Below, piece after piece: positions 25,639 to 35,200 of a DNA stretch of 60,318 nucleotides (position 1 is its first letter; the number at the start of each line of letters is the position of its first letter). Made by a program: the position numbers and the translations under genes. The notes under the pieces are model-generated. The model saw nothing but the letters and a program-made list of their open reading frames with translations. It ran no database searches and was not told where the DNA came from. Source of the stretch: Bacteroidales bacterium (GTDB lineage: Bacteria; Bacteroidota; Bacteroidia; Bacteroidales; Tenuifilaceae); assembly GCA_018056955.1 (NCBI GenBank), contig JAGPEQ010000011.1, positions 1 to 60,318 of the forward strand, written 5' to 3'.

Positions 25639-26697
25639 CTAGCGCCCTCCGTACTGCTGCTCGTAGTATTTCAGGTAATCGCCGCTTACCACATTGTTAA
25701 GCCATTGCTCATTGGCCAGATACCATTCAACGGTTTTTTCCAGGCCCACATCAAAAGTTAGCGATGGCTTCCAGCCCAGCTCGCGCTGAATTTTGCTGGA
25801 GTCAATGGCGTAGCGTAAGTCATGACCAGCCCTGTCCTTTACAAAGGTTATCAGTTTTTCCGATTCCCCCTGGGCTCTACCGAGTTTCCTGTCCATTATT
25901 TGACATAGCAGTCTGATAAGGTCAATATTCTTCCACTCGTTGTTACCCCCAATATTGTAGGTTGTGCCAGGCTTTGCCTTATGGAAAATCAGATCGATAG
26001 CGGCTGCATGATCTTCCACGTACAGCCAGTCGCGAACATTCTCCCCTTTACCGTAAATTGGGATGGGTTTACTGTTCTTTATGTTGTGGATAGATAGTGG
26101 TATAAGCTTCTCAGGAAACTGGTTTGGCCCGTAGTTGTTGGAGCAATTCGATATTACAGCGGGTAGGCCATAGGTGTGATTGTAGGCCCTTACCAAATGA
26201 TCCGACGATGCCTTTGAAGCGGAGTATGGACTGCGGGGGTCATAAGGGGTTTCCTCAGTGAAGAACCCTTCAGCCCCAAGGCTGCCGTAAACCTCATCGG
26301 TGGAAATGTGGTAGAAAAGCTTTCCTTCCCAGTTGCCATTCCAAAACTTTCGGGCTGCGTTCAGAAGAATGGTGGTTCCAAGTATGTTTGTACGGATAAA
26401 TGCCATGGGGTCGGTTATCGACCTGTCCACGTGCGACTCGGCTGCCAGGTGGATAACACCGTCAATGGCATACTCGCTAAAAACCTTGTCAACATGGGCC
26501 TCGCTGGCTATATCGCCTTTAATAAATTTGTAATTGGACTTGCCCTCAATGTCGGTAAGGTTTTGCAGGTTACCAGCATAGGTTAGCTTATCAAAATTGA
26601 TAATCAGGTAGTTGGGGTAACTGTTTACAAATCGGCGAACCACATGCGAGCCAATGAATCCTGCGCCACCGGTAATTAGAATAGTTCTGCGTTCCAT
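25639..26697 (-). CDS. rfbB: dTDP-glucose 4,6-dehydratase
   Basis: A 352-residue extended SDR. NAD motif GGAGFIGS (10-17), Asp/Glu acid-base pair in STDEVYG (134-135), Tyr158-x3-Lys162 in PYSASKAS, and the DRSITDP, YGPNQFPEKLIPL, GxNVRDWLYVEDH and RAGHDLRYAIDSSKI segments diagnostic of RmlB/RfbB. It makes dTDP-4-keto-6-deoxy-D-glucose, precursor of rhamnose and other deoxy sugars. The other rml genes are not in the window. It stands alone, divergent from tRNA-Lys. Confidence 0.93.
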   Translation of the reverse strand: MERRTILITGGAGFIGSHVVRRFVNSYPNYLIINFDKLTYAGNLQNLTDIEGKSNYKFIKGDIASEAHVDKVFSEYAIDGVIHLAAESHVDRSITDPMAFIRTNILGTTILLNAARKFWNGNWEGKLFYHISTDEVYGSLGAEGFFTEETPYDPRSPYSASKASSDHLVRAYNHTYGLPAVISNCSNNYGPNQFPEKLIPLSIHNIKNSKPIPIYGKGENVRDWLYVEDHAAAIDLIFHKAKPGTTYNIGGNNEWKNIDLIRLLCQIMDRKLGRAQGESEKLITFVKDRAGHDLRYAIDSSKIQRELGWKPSLTFDVGLEKTVEWYLANEQWLNNVVSGDYLKYYEQQYGGR

Positions 26698-26766
26698 TCC
26701 GCTTTCCTGAATTTACAAGTGTTTAACAAAAATTTTTTGTAAAGAAAGTAAATTTTTGGATGACAT

Positions 26767-26797
26767 TTTGTGTTGGATAAAAAAGATACTAAATTTG
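26767..26797 (+). promoter_or_regulatory. Promoter of tRNA-Lys
   Basis: TTTG at 26767-26770, 19-bp spacer, TAAATTTG at 26790-26797: a full match to the Bacteroidota -33/-7 consensus. The tRNA begins 15 bp after the -7 element. Confidence 0.75.
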
Positions 26798-26812
26798 CAG
26801 CCACAAAAATAA

Positions 26813-26885
26813 CGGCTCGTAGCTCAGCTGGTAGAGCACGTGACTCTTAATCATGGGGTCGTGGGTTCGATCCCCACCGAGCCGA
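26813..26885 (+). tRNA. tRNA-Lys (anticodon CTT)
   Basis: A 73-nt cloverleaf: acceptor CGGCTCG/CGAGCCG, D-stem GCTC/GAGC, anticodon stem CGTGA/TCATG with loop CTCTTAA (anticodon CTT at 26846-26848), variable loop GGGTC, T-stem GTGGG/CCCAC with TTCGATC loop, discriminator A. The 3-prime CCA is not encoded. A strong terminator follows within 5 bp. Confidence 0.96.
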
Positions 26886-26889
26886 CAGA

Positions 26890-26916
26890 AAGCCACTCCA
26901 CAGGAGTGGCTTTTTT
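26890..26916 (+). terminator. Rho-independent terminator after tRNA-Lys
   Basis: Perfect stem AAGCCACTCC / GGAGTGGCTT around loop ACA, followed by a T run. Confidence 0.85.
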
Positions 26917-26966
26917 ATTTGGGTCATAAAATATTTTGCTAATTTTGTTAGTAAACCATCTCCCCC

Positions 26967-27629
26967 ATGCCCGGACTACAAAAAGAAACCGTTAATTTTC
27001 TTGTAAACCTCTCAAACAACAATAATCGTGAGTGGTTTCAGGTGAACCGCAATTATTATAAGCTGGCCCAAACCGATTTTCAACGGCTTGTGTTCACACT
27101 GATTGCAGGTATTAGCCATTTCGATAAATCGATAGGTGCTCTTGAACCACGCGATTGCATCTTTCGTATTTACCGCGATGTTCGCTTTTCCACTAACAAA
27201 AATCCTTACAAGGAGAACTTTGGGGCCTTTATAGCTCCGGGTGGCCGAAAAAGTAGTGGTTGTGGGTATTACATCCATATCCAGCCCGGGGGTTCATTTG
27301 CTTCGGGAGGTTTGTACATGGCCCCTGCGCCTGTTATGAAAGCGGTACGCACGGCAATGGTTGAAAATAGGAGCGAGTTCCTTTCCATAGTTAACAACCC
27401 TAAGTTCAAATCAACCTTTACTTGGGAGGGAGTTGAGCAGGCTAAGCGCACACCTGCAGGTTTTGAGTTCAATCCCGAACTCGATCTATTTCTCAGGTTG
27501 AAACACATAACCCCTTCACGCGATTTTACCGATGATGAACTCTTTCATCCCGATTTCGACCTTAGGGCAATTGAAGTGTTTGAAACGCTTAGTCCACTGG
27601 TTAAATTTCTAAATCAAGCCATACCATAA
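26967..27629 (+). CDS. DUF2461 family protein
   Basis: A 220-residue soluble protein. The pattern LQKETVNFLVNLSNNNNREWF, RDCIFRIYRDVRFSTNKNPYK, GGFxYHIQPGGSF-like YYIHIQPGGSFASGG and the C-terminal LFHPDFD segment are the DUF2461 (TIGR02453) signature. Function is unknown; the family is widespread in bacteria and some fungi. It is separated by 1 bp from the RlpA-like gene, so the two are probably co-transcribed with the following DUF2147 gene. Confidence 0.85.
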   Translation: MPGLQKETVNFLVNLSNNNNREWFQVNRNYYKLAQTDFQRLVFTLIAGISHFDKSIGALEPRDCIFRIYRDVRFSTNKNPYKENFGAFIAPGGRKSSGCGYYIHIQPGGSFASGGLYMAPAPVMKAVRTAMVENRSEFLSIVNNPKFKSTFTWEGVEQAKRTPAGFEFNPELDLFLRLKHITPSRDFTDDELFHPDFDLRAIEVFETLSPLVKFLNQAIP

Positions 27630-27630
27630 A

Positions 27631-28383
27631 ATGCGCAGCCTATTTACAGCAATAATCGCCCTATTACCCATATGCATCAATGCTCAGGTAGGATATGTTC
27701 AGGAGGGCAACGCATCGTATTACGGCGATAATTTTGAGGGAAGGGTTACCGCATCGGGGGAACGCTACAGTCACCTGAAAGCTACCTGTGCACACGTGTC
27801 AATACCGTTTGGTTCGCTGGTTAAAATAACCAACCTGGATAATAACCAAACGGCAATAGCACGCGTAAACGATAGGGGCCCTTTTGTACCCGATAGAATA
27901 ATTGATGTTTCCAAATCGGTAGCGGAAAGGTTAGGGATGATTGGTACAGGTATAGCACGGGTAAGAATTGAGGTTGTAGATAACCAGGGGATTAAGCTTA
28001 ATTCCCAAGAGGAGGTATCGAAAACGGCAGTAACTGATGGGGATAAGAAAACTACCAATTTACAAACTACTGAGATTAAAACCAACCAACAAGCTGCACC
28101 TTCCGAAGCGATAGAGTATTTCTCGGTCGAAGTTCAAAAGCAAACCAAAAAAGGATTCTATGTCCAGCTGGGCAGTTTCCGGGAGCAAACCAATATCTTT
28201 TTGCTGCTAGCCGATGCGCAGGAGCAGTTTGGAAAGAAAACTTGCGTTCAGGTTGTTGCGGTAAACAACGACCGCCTTTTCAAGTTACTTATAGGACCGT
28301 TTACATCCCGTTCCGATGCCGAAAAGGTAAAACAATCCGCTCAAACCAAATATCCGGGCTGTTTTATTGTTGAGGCTAAATAA
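27631..28383 (+). CDS. RlpA-like septal lytic transglycosylase with SPOR domain
   Basis: A 250-residue exported protein: signal peptide (about 1-18, cleavage near INA-Q), a double-psi beta-barrel RlpA domain (about 25-115) with GNASYYGDNFEGRVTASGE, PFGSLVKITNLDN, VNDRGPF and DVSKSVAERLGM, a Gln/Thr-rich linker, and a C-terminal SPOR domain (about 168-250; GFYVQLGSFREQTNIF). SPOR binds denuded glycan at the septum; RlpA cleaves such strands. Not evidently a lipoprotein, unlike E. coli RlpA. Confidence 0.9.
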   Translation: MRSLFTAIIALLPICINAQVGYVQEGNASYYGDNFEGRVTASGERYSHLKATCAHVSIPFGSLVKITNLDNNQTAIARVNDRGPFVPDRIIDVSKSVAERLGMIGTGIARVRIEVVDNQGIKLNSQEEVSKTAVTDGDKKTTNLQTTEIKTNQQAAPSEAIEYFSVEVQKQTKKGFYVQLGSFREQTNIFLLLADAQEQFGKKTCVQVVAVNNDRLFKLLIGPFTSRSDAEKVKQSAQTKYPGCFIVEAK

Positions 28384-28431
28384 TTGATAAAAAATTACTA
28401 ATATTGAAATTCATAACCAACCTAAATTACT

Positions 28432-28869
28432 ATGAAAAAGCTTTTTTTGCTATCATTGGCTATTATGCTAATAGTGCCGGCAATGGCACAACACCAGGAC
28501 AAGGTTCTTGGTACATGGCTTACACAGTATGGCGACTCCAAGGTAACCATTAAGAAGGATGCCAAGGGAAAATTTTATGGCGAGATTACTTGGCTTAAGG
28601 AACCCAATAAGGATGGGAAACCCAAGGTTGACGATAAGAATCCTGAACCTAAGCTACAGAATAGGCCAATTATGGGTTTGAGAATGCTCGATGGCTTTGT
28701 TTACAAGGACAACCAGTGGGTTGATGGCACTATCTATAACCCCAAAGAGGGAAAAACCTACAAGTGCTACATGTGGTTTGACGATGGTAACTATAACTTG
28801 CTCCACGTTAAGGGTTATATAGGTTTCTCTTTCATTGGGAAAGAGGTGGAGTGGACCCGAAGCAACTAA
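28432..28869 (+). CDS. DUF2147 family secreted protein
   Basis: A 145-residue protein with signal peptide (cleavage near AMA-Q) and the DUF2147 pattern: LGTWLTQYGDSKVTIKK, YGEITWLKEPN, MGLRMLDGFVYKDNQWVDGTIYNPKEGKTYKC, HVKGYIGFSFIGKEVEWTR. It is a small lipocalin-like periplasmic or secreted protein of unknown role, often annotated in Bacteroidota. Its TAA stop is followed after 4 bp by the probable comF start. Confidence 0.85.
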   Translation: MKKLFLLSLAIMLIVPAMAQHQDKVLGTWLTQYGDSKVTIKKDAKGKFYGEITWLKEPNKDGKPKVDDKNPEPKLQNRPIMGLRMLDGFVYKDNQWVDGTIYNPKEGKTYKCYMWFDDGNYNLLHVKGYIGFSFIGKEVEWTRSN

Positions 28870-28873
28870 ACAC

Positions 28874-29574
28874 ATGGGGTAAAACGTGTAGCATACGATT
28901 TTATAAATCTTTTTTACCCTAACGTTTGCACCATTTGCCACGATAGTCTTTCGCTATACGAGGAGGTGCTTTGCACTTCCTGTTTGTATCATATTCCCCG
29001 TACCCGATTCTGGAACTGGGACGACAACCCAGTATCGCAAATCTTTTGGGGTAGGGTGAATGTGGAGCATGCTTGCTCATTCTTTTACTTCCGCAAGGGT
29101 AGCCGCTACCGTAAGCTATTGCATATGTTAAAATACCAAGGGCGAGAGGATATTGGCGTGTTTCTTGGTAGGCAGTTTGGCCTTGAGCTGAAAAGCTCGG
29201 AGCTATATAAGCCAATTACTGCAATAATCCCTGTGCCACTACACCCTAAACGATTTAAGGAACGCGGTTATAATCAGGCCGAGGCCATTGCAAGGGGATT
29301 ATCGGAAGCCATGGGCGTTCCGGTGGTGACCGATGTTTTGCTCAGAAACATTTATACCCAAACCCAAACCAAGAAAACGCGCATGGAGCGCATGCAGAAT
29401 ATTGCCGGGGCATTTACTATCTGCAACCCCGAAAAAATAGAAGGAGGGCATGTCCTGCTGGTTGACGATGTTATTACCACAGGGGCCACACTTGAGACCT
29501 GCACCCAAACCCTTATCGATTCTGTTAATGTTAAAGTTAGCGTTGGCACTCTTGCCTATGCAACTAATACTTAA
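28874..29574 (+). CDS. comF: ComF family phosphoribosyltransferase with defective start region
   Basis: From GTG 28966 an open frame encodes a PRTase: LLVDDVITTGAT (PRPP-binding) and the IIPVPLHPKRFKERGYNQAE motif mark ComF, linked to DNA uptake. The same frame is open upstream to 28870 and encodes the missing zinc-finger part (YPNVCTICHDSLSLYEEVLC then TSC), but contains no ATG, GTG, TTG or CTG before 28966. ATG 28874 lies 4 bp after the DUF2147 stop and is out of frame by one base; one extra G in the GGGG run at 28876-28879 would join it to the reading frame. The start is therefore 28874 with a frameshift or assembly error, or a non-canonical start; coordinates given assume the former. Confidence 0.8.
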
Positions 29575-29577
29575 GTT

Positions 29578-29672
29578 TTAAGGATAAAGGATAAAGGTTC
29601 AAGGTTTAAGGATATAGGATAAAGAGTAAAGGTTTAGGTTCACCATCAACCAACAACTATCAACTATAAACG
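29578..29672. repeat. Short degenerate repeats between comF and tsaC/sua5
   Basis: GGATAAAGGATAAAGGTTCAAGG-type units (about 29580-29635; described in parts, longest unit GGATAAAGGATAAAGG) followed by a CAACCAACAACTATCAAC unit. Same families as at 23.6 kb and 60.0 kb. No terminator hairpin is evident between the two convergent genes. Confidence 0.5.
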
Positions 29673-29679
29673 AACAACT

Positions 29680-30636
29680 TTACTTATACCTGTAAGCCGC
29701 TTTACGGAGCCTGTCCATAATGGCAATTCCGATGCCTACCTCAGGAACAGGATCGGCAACTATGTATTCCACATCGGAATCCTCAAAGGCGTGGATTTTT
29801 TCAAAAAGGTGCGCTGCCGCTTCAACCATATCGCCCGTTTCCGATAGGTACTCTACACGCTTGTAGTTACCTTCTGGTTTTTTCCCAAAGGCAATATATC
29901 CCGCCCTCGATGGGTCAATGGGTTTGCTGGTTTCACCAGCAATGTATAGTGGTTTGTTTGGGCTGTAGTGCGATTTAAGCAGTCCGGGCGATGCTAAGCC
30001 TTTTAAAGGCTTATGGGCACCTGAAGGTTTCAGCACCTGTGCCAAATGGCTATGGGTTATTGCACCATGACGCAGAATAATAAAACCTTCCTCGTCGAGC
30101 GTTATTACTGTCGATTCTATTCCAACGGTTGTTCTCCCTCCATCAAGAATATAGTCCACCTCAGGTAACTGCTTTAGCACATGCTCCGCGCGTGTGGGGC
30201 TAACCCTTCCAAACTTATTGGCACTGGGGGCTGCAATTACGCATCCCGATTTTTTAATAAGCTCCAGGGCAATGGGATGGTTTGGCATGCGTATGCCAAC
30301 TGTATCGAGGTCGGAGGTCACAATGCCGGGGACAACGGTACTTTTGGGAACAACTATGGTTAGTGGGCCTGGCCAGAACCGTTCTGCTAGCTGAAATACT
30401 CTGGGGTCGTTGCTTGATGATAAAAGGTTTATGCTTTCAGCTGAAGCAATATGAACAATTAAGGGATCGAACGAGGGGCGCTCCTTAAGTGCAAAAACTT
30501 TTGCTACGGCATTGGGGTTAAGGGCATTAGCCCCCAACCCATAAACCGTTTCGGTAGGAAAAGCTACAACTCCCCCGTTGGCAATAATTGATGCAGCGTG
30601 GTCGATATCAACCCCAACTATTCCCATCAACTTCAA
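29680..30636 (-). CDS. Threonylcarbamoyl-AMP synthase, Sua5 type
   Basis: A 318-residue protein: YrdC domain (about 1-195; GVVAFPTETVYGLGANA, KERPSFDPLIVHI, WPGPLTIV, VGIRMPNHP, APSANKFGRVSPT) plus a C-terminal Sua5 domain (about 215-318; SPGLLKSHYSPNKPL and IAIMDRLRKAAY). It makes threonylcarbamoyl-AMP for t6A37 of ANN-decoding tRNAs. The Sua5 form is longer than E. coli TsaC. Its start is adjacent to the purE stop, so it is the last gene of an lspA-purE-sua5 unit. Confidence 0.93.
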   Translation of the reverse strand: MKLMGIVGVDIDHAASIIANGGVVAFPTETVYGLGANALNPNAVAKVFALKERPSFDPLIVHIASAESINLLSSSNDPRVFQLAERFWPGPLTIVVPKSTVVPGIVTSDLDTVGIRMPNHPIALELIKKSGCVIAAPSANKFGRVSPTRAEHVLKQLPEVDYILDGGRTTVGIESTVITLDEEGFIILRHGAITHSHLAQVLKPSGAHKPLKGLASPGLLKSHYSPNKPLYIAGETSKPIDPSRAGYIAFGKKPEGNYKRVEYLSETGDMVEAAAHLFEKIHAFEDSDVEYIVADPVPEVGIGIAIMDRLRKAAYRYK

Positions 30637-31107
30637 TTACTGAATATTCTTATCGGCCTCTTCAATCTCAATTCGCTTCTTTTCCTGGTATTCAGCAATC
30701 TTTTTCTGAATATCGGGATTGGAAAGCCCAATAATTTTTGCGGCAGCAAGGGCTGCGTTTTCAGTGCTAAGAATAGTAAGAGGAGCAACACCCGATGGCA
30801 TACGAAGGCTTGAATACACATCGGCACCACCAAACTTATCGCTGTATGGTGGGCAGGCAATTACTGGGCAGTGGGTTTGAGCATCGGTGAAACCGCTTAA
30901 GGCGTTGCTCATGCCAGCAATGGTTATAAACACTACGTTTTCCTTTTCGTAATGTTTAATCAGCTCATAGCATTTTAGCGGCACCTTATGGGCCGATGCA
31001 ATGCGTGTTACGGTTTCAATTCCAAAACCCTTTAGCACGTTAACAATTTGGTTGGCCCAATCAAGGTCAGCCTTTGAGCCCATAATGATTACAACTTTGC
31101 GGTTCAT
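30637..31107 (-). CDS. purE: Class II PurE (AIR carboxylase)
   Basis: A 156-residue protein starting MNRKVVIIMGSKADLDWANQ. It has GSKAD (10-14), SAHK (38-41), IAGMSNALSGF (about 63-73), CPPYSDKFGG and SSLRMPSGV (99-107). These are the class II features shared with the carboxylase domain of animal PAICS and Treponema PurE (SAHK, SSLRxPSG), not class I (SAHRTP, GGAAHLPGM). Class II enzymes carboxylate AIR directly with CO2 and need no PurK. It sits between lspA and sua5. Class II assignment is from motif memory; no PurK is visible in the window. Confidence 0.85.
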   Translation of the reverse strand: MNRKVVIIMGSKADLDWANQIVNVLKGFGIETVTRIASAHKVPLKCYELIKHYEKENVVFITIAGMSNALSGFTDAQTHCPVIACPPYSDKFGGADVYSSLRMPSGVAPLTILSTENAALAAAKIIGLSNPDIQKKIAEYQEKKRIEIEEADKNIQ

Positions 31108-31117
31108 GATCTATTTA

Positions 31118-31774
31118 TTATTTATGGTTATGTTGATGCCCAAACAGAGTATGCCGATGAAACAGCAGCAGGTATATCACCCCGATGGTTATGGATGAAT
31201 CGGCAATGTTAAAAACAGGCCTGAAAAAAACGAAGTGCTCACCCCCAATAATGGGAACCCATGTGGGTAGCACAGTATCGATAATTGGGAAGTAGAACAT
31301 ATCAACTACACATCCCTGAAGGAATCCGGCATATCCTCCAAAGTTTAGCTTTGATATGCCATAGTACGATACCCACTGGTTAAACTCCGAGCTATAGGTG
31401 GTACCACTATCGAACAGATAACCGTAGAATGCGCTATCGATAATATTTCCAATGGCACCGGCAAGGATGAGCGAAAGGCCTACTATAATTCCCGTTTTTA
31501 CCTGTTGCTTAATAAGATGATTTAAATACCATGCAATGGCAACAATTGCTGCAATACGGAATATGCTTAAGCCAATTTTACCCCAAATACCCCAAAACTT
31601 TAACCCGAAGGCCATACCGGGATTTTCAGTAAAGTGAAGAATGAACCAGTTCCCAATTACCCTCATCTCATCGCCTATGGCAAAGTTGGTTTTTATCCAA
31701 ACCTTGAGGGCCTGATCAATTACAAGGATAAGAAGGATTATTAGAAAGGCTAAATGTTTCTTATTGAAATTCAT
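31118..31774 (-). CDS. lspA: Lipoprotein signal peptidase
   Basis: A 218-residue protein with four hydrophobic segments. The two catalytic Asp motifs are GNIIDSAFYGYLF (third motif) and FNIADSSITIG (fourth). NPGMAFGL is the conserved Asn-x-GxAFG motif. An extra periplasmic insertion of about 45 residues (FDSGTTYSSEFNQWVSYYG and following) between the catalytic segments is typical for Bacteroidota. It cleaves the signal peptides of lipoproteins such as GldK after Lgt action. Upstream, a terminator separates it from the dksA-like gene. Confidence 0.92.
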   Translation of the reverse strand: MNFNKKHLAFLIILLILVIDQALKVWIKTNFAIGDEMRVIGNWFILHFTENPGMAFGLKFWGIWGKIGLSIFRIAAIVAIAWYLNHLIKQQVKTGIIVGLSLILAGAIGNIIDSAFYGYLFDSGTTYSSEFNQWVSYYGISKLNFGGYAGFLQGCVVDMFYFPIIDTVLPTWVPIIGGEHFVFFRPVFNIADSSITIGVIYLLLFHRHTLFGHQHNHK

Positions 31775-31813
31775 AGGTTAACTGTTTATGGCGTAAAACT
31801 AATATAAAAAGTA

Positions 31814-31835
31814 AAAGCGACCAAATGGTCGCTTT
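31814..31835 (-). terminator. Terminator between the dksA-like gene and lspA
   Basis: Stem AAAGCGACC / GGTCGCTTT around loop AAAT; read on the minus strand it is followed by TTTTACTTTTTA. It would end the ileS-dksA transcript before lspA. Confidence 0.7.
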
Positions 31836-31863
31836 CCTGAGTAATACATATTAACACTTACAG

Positions 31864-32241
31864 CTATCGTTGACTATTTTTGGCTTCAATGCTGAGCGTT
31901 GCGTGTGGAACAGCACGTAGACGTTCTTTTGAGATCAGTTTGCCGGTTTCGCGGCAAATACCATAGGTTTTGTTCTCGATACGTACCAGGGCAGCCTCAA
32001 GATGTTGGATAAACTTGAGCTGGCGTTGAGCCAAGCGGCCAGCCTCTTCCTTCGATAGGGTTGAAGCACCCTCCTCCAAAACCTTAAAGGTTGGCGAGGT
32101 ATCCTCGGTATCGTTACTCTCATCCATGGTAATGGCACTCTTAAGGATTTCGTAATCCCTACGTGCCTTTTCGAGTTTCTGCAGAATAATTTCCTTGAAT
32201 TCTGCTAACTCCTCATCCGAATATCTGGTCTTCTCTCCCAT
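31864..32241 (-). CDS. TraR/DksA family regulator lacking the zinc finger
   Basis: A 125-residue coiled-coil protein with the DksA C-terminal motif YGICRETGKLISKERLRAVP-HATLSIEA. Of the four zinc ligands only Cys96 is kept; the others are Thr99, Ser117 and Ala120. This degenerate form is frequent in Bacteroidota. The N-terminal coiled coil (about 10-92) with acidic DESNDTED tip could still insert into the RNA polymerase secondary channel. It is cotranscribed with ileS (55-bp gap). Confidence 0.88.
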   Translation of the reverse strand: MGEKTRYSDEELAEFKEIILQKLEKARRDYEILKSAITMDESNDTEDTSPTFKVLEEGASTLSKEEAGRLAQRQLKFIQHLEAALVRIENKTYGICRETGKLISKERLRAVPHATLSIEAKNSQR

Positions 32242-32296
32242 GGCTTTTTAAATTTTGCTAAAGATATAAAAAAATTGTAGTAAAAAACCAACTCAT

Positions 32297-35200
32297 CTAT
32301 TCAATCTTTTCAACAGAAATAGCAGTTGAAAGTTCATCGTCTAACTCTATTACGTTAGAATTTCCATTTAGTTCCTCATCAACTAAAATAATTTCACGGG
32401 CAAGGGTTTGCGTTGAAATATAGCTCTTGTGAACCTCAATAGCCCTGTTTAGCTTGTCGTGTTTCTGTATTTTGATGCGGATTTTATCGGTTACCTCAAA
32501 GCCTGAATCCTTACGCATGTTTTGAACCCTATTGATAAGCTCACGGGCAATACCCTCCATGCGAAGCTCCTCAGTAATGGTAATATCAAGGGCAACCGTA
32601 TAGCGTCCTTCGTTTGCAACAAGCCATCCTGGAATATCTTCCGAGAGAATTTCAACATCCTCAAGGGTTAGATTGATATCTCCCTCGGCTGCCTTTATGG
32701 TGAACTTTCCGTTACGCTCAAAAGCAGCAATGTCTTCCTGTGTCATTTTGGCAATGGCTTCGGAAATTGCTTTCATAGCCTTTCCGTAGCGAGGGCCAAG
32801 GGTTTTAAAGTTCGGTTTTATCTTTTTAACCAGAATCCCCGATGAGTCGCTAAGGTACTCAAGTTCCTTAACGTTAACCTCGCTAAGAATGAGGTTTTCA
32901 ACTGCTGCAAGTTGCTCCCTGAACCTTTCATCAAGGATTGGAATCATAATCTTTTGTAGTGGTTGACGAACCTTGATGTTAACCTTACGTCGCAATCCAA
33001 GTACCAGTGAGCAAATTGATTGGGCCATTTCCATCTTCTCCTCAAGGTTCTTGTCAATCAATTCATCGTTGCATTTTGGGAAGTTCGCAAGGTGAACGCT
33101 TTCGGCTGAATGGCGATGTGTAACACGGTTAAGGTCAGTGAACAGCTGATCCATGTAGAATGGGGCAATGGGGGCAGCCAGCATGGCTACTGTTTCCAAA
33201 CAGGTATAAAGGGTTTGGAAAGCTGCAATCTTGTCGGTATCGTACTCGCCACCCCAGAAGCGTTTACGATTAAGCCTTACATACCAGTTGCTGAGCTGCT
33301 CAATTACAAAATCCTGAATTGCTCGGCCAGCACGTGTAGGTTCATAGTCCTCGTAAGCCTCCTCAACCTCTTTCACCAAGCTGTTAAGCAGCGAAAGTAT
33401 CCAGCGGTCAATTTCGGGCCGCTGACTAACCGGAATTTCGTCCTCAGCATATGAAAATCCATCCACATTGGCGTAAAGAGCAAAGAACGAGTAGGTGTTG
33501 TAAAGAGTTCCAAAGAACTTACGCTTAACCTCGTCAACACCATCAATATCGAACTTAAGGTTATCCCAGGGTTGTGCGTTGGTAATCATGTACCAGCGTA
33601 AGGGATCAGAACCGTACTTTTCAATTACCTCCCACGGGTCAACGGCATTGCCAAGGCGCTTACTCATCTTGTTACCGTTCTTGTCAAGCACCAATCCGTT
33701 GGAAACGATATTCTTGTAGGCTACAGAATCGAAAAGTAGAGTTGACAGCGCATGGAGTGTATAGAACCAGCCACGGGTTTGATCAACACCCTCAGCAATA
33801 AAATCGGCTGGGAACAACTCGTTAAGGTTATCCTTGTTCTCAAAGGGGTAGTGAATTTGAGCGTATGGCATTGCTCCAGAGTCAAACCAAACGTCAATTA
33901 GGTCGGGCTCACGGAACATACGCTTCCCGCTTGGCGAAACAAGCACAATATTATCAACAAATGGGCGATGCAGGTCGAAGCTGTTATAGTTTTCCTTGCT
34001 AAAGTCACCCTCCTTGTAGTTGGCCAACGGGTTCTTATCCATGAACCCAGCCTTAATAGCCTTTTCTATTTCATCCTTAAGCTGGGCAACGGAACCAATA
34101 CAAATCATTTCGCTGCGATCTTCTGAAACCCAGATGGGCAGTGGTGTACCCCAGAAACGCGAACGGGAAAGATTCCAATCCAAAAGGTTTTCGAGCCATT
34201 TGCCAAATCGCCCGGTACCTGTACTGGCCGGTTTCCAGTTAATGGTTTTGTTCAGTTCAATCATCCTATCCTTAAGGGCTGTAACACGGATAAACCAGCT
34301 ATCGAGTGGGTAGTAGAGTACAGGCTTATCGGTGCGCCAGCAGTGCGGGTAGTTGTGAACGTGTTTTTCAATCCTGAATGCCTTATTTTCCTTTTTTAGG
34401 GCAACCGCAAGGTCAACATCAAGTGTTGGTGCATCCTCAGGCAGGCTTGAATCGTACTCGTTTTTAACAAATCTACCGGCAAACTCCCTGTAAAGGTCAA
34501 CATTTACGTTGCTTTTCACAAAGTCAGGGTCGAGGTCCTCTATTGGGTAAAATCTTCCGCGCCTATCGACCATGGGTTCAGGATTGCGGTACTTGTCGCG
34601 AAGTATTAGCGGAGCAATACCCGATGCCTTTGCCACTCGGTCGTCGTCGGCACCAAAGGTTGGTGCAATATGAACCACACCGGTACCATCCTCGGTAGTA
34701 ACAAAATCGCCGGCAATCACCCTGAAGGCGTCGCCCTCGGGTTTCACCCAGGGGAATAGTTGATGGTATCGGATACCTACAAGCTTTGAACCCTCAACCT
34801 CCGATAAAACCTTAAAGGGAACCTTTTTGTCGCCTGGTTGATAATCGTTGAACGACAGCTCGGCATTTGCTGCCGGAAAGTAATAATCCTGCCTGTCCTT
34901 GGCCAGTACAACAGTCAATGGCTCACCGCTGTATGGGTTAAAGGTTCTAACGATGCTATACTTGATGCTGGCATTTACCGCCAGTGCGGTGTTCGATGGT
35001 AGAGTCCAGGGTGTGGTTGTCCAAGCCAGTATGTATACATCTGGGGTATCGGTTAGGTCAAAAAGGAACTGGCTACTCTCGTTCCTGATAACATTGAACT
35101 GTGCTACCACAGTGGTATCCTTAACATCGCGGTAGCATCCGGGCTGGTTAAGCTCGTGGGTGCTTAAACCGGTTCCGGCAGCCGGAGAGTATGGTTGGAT

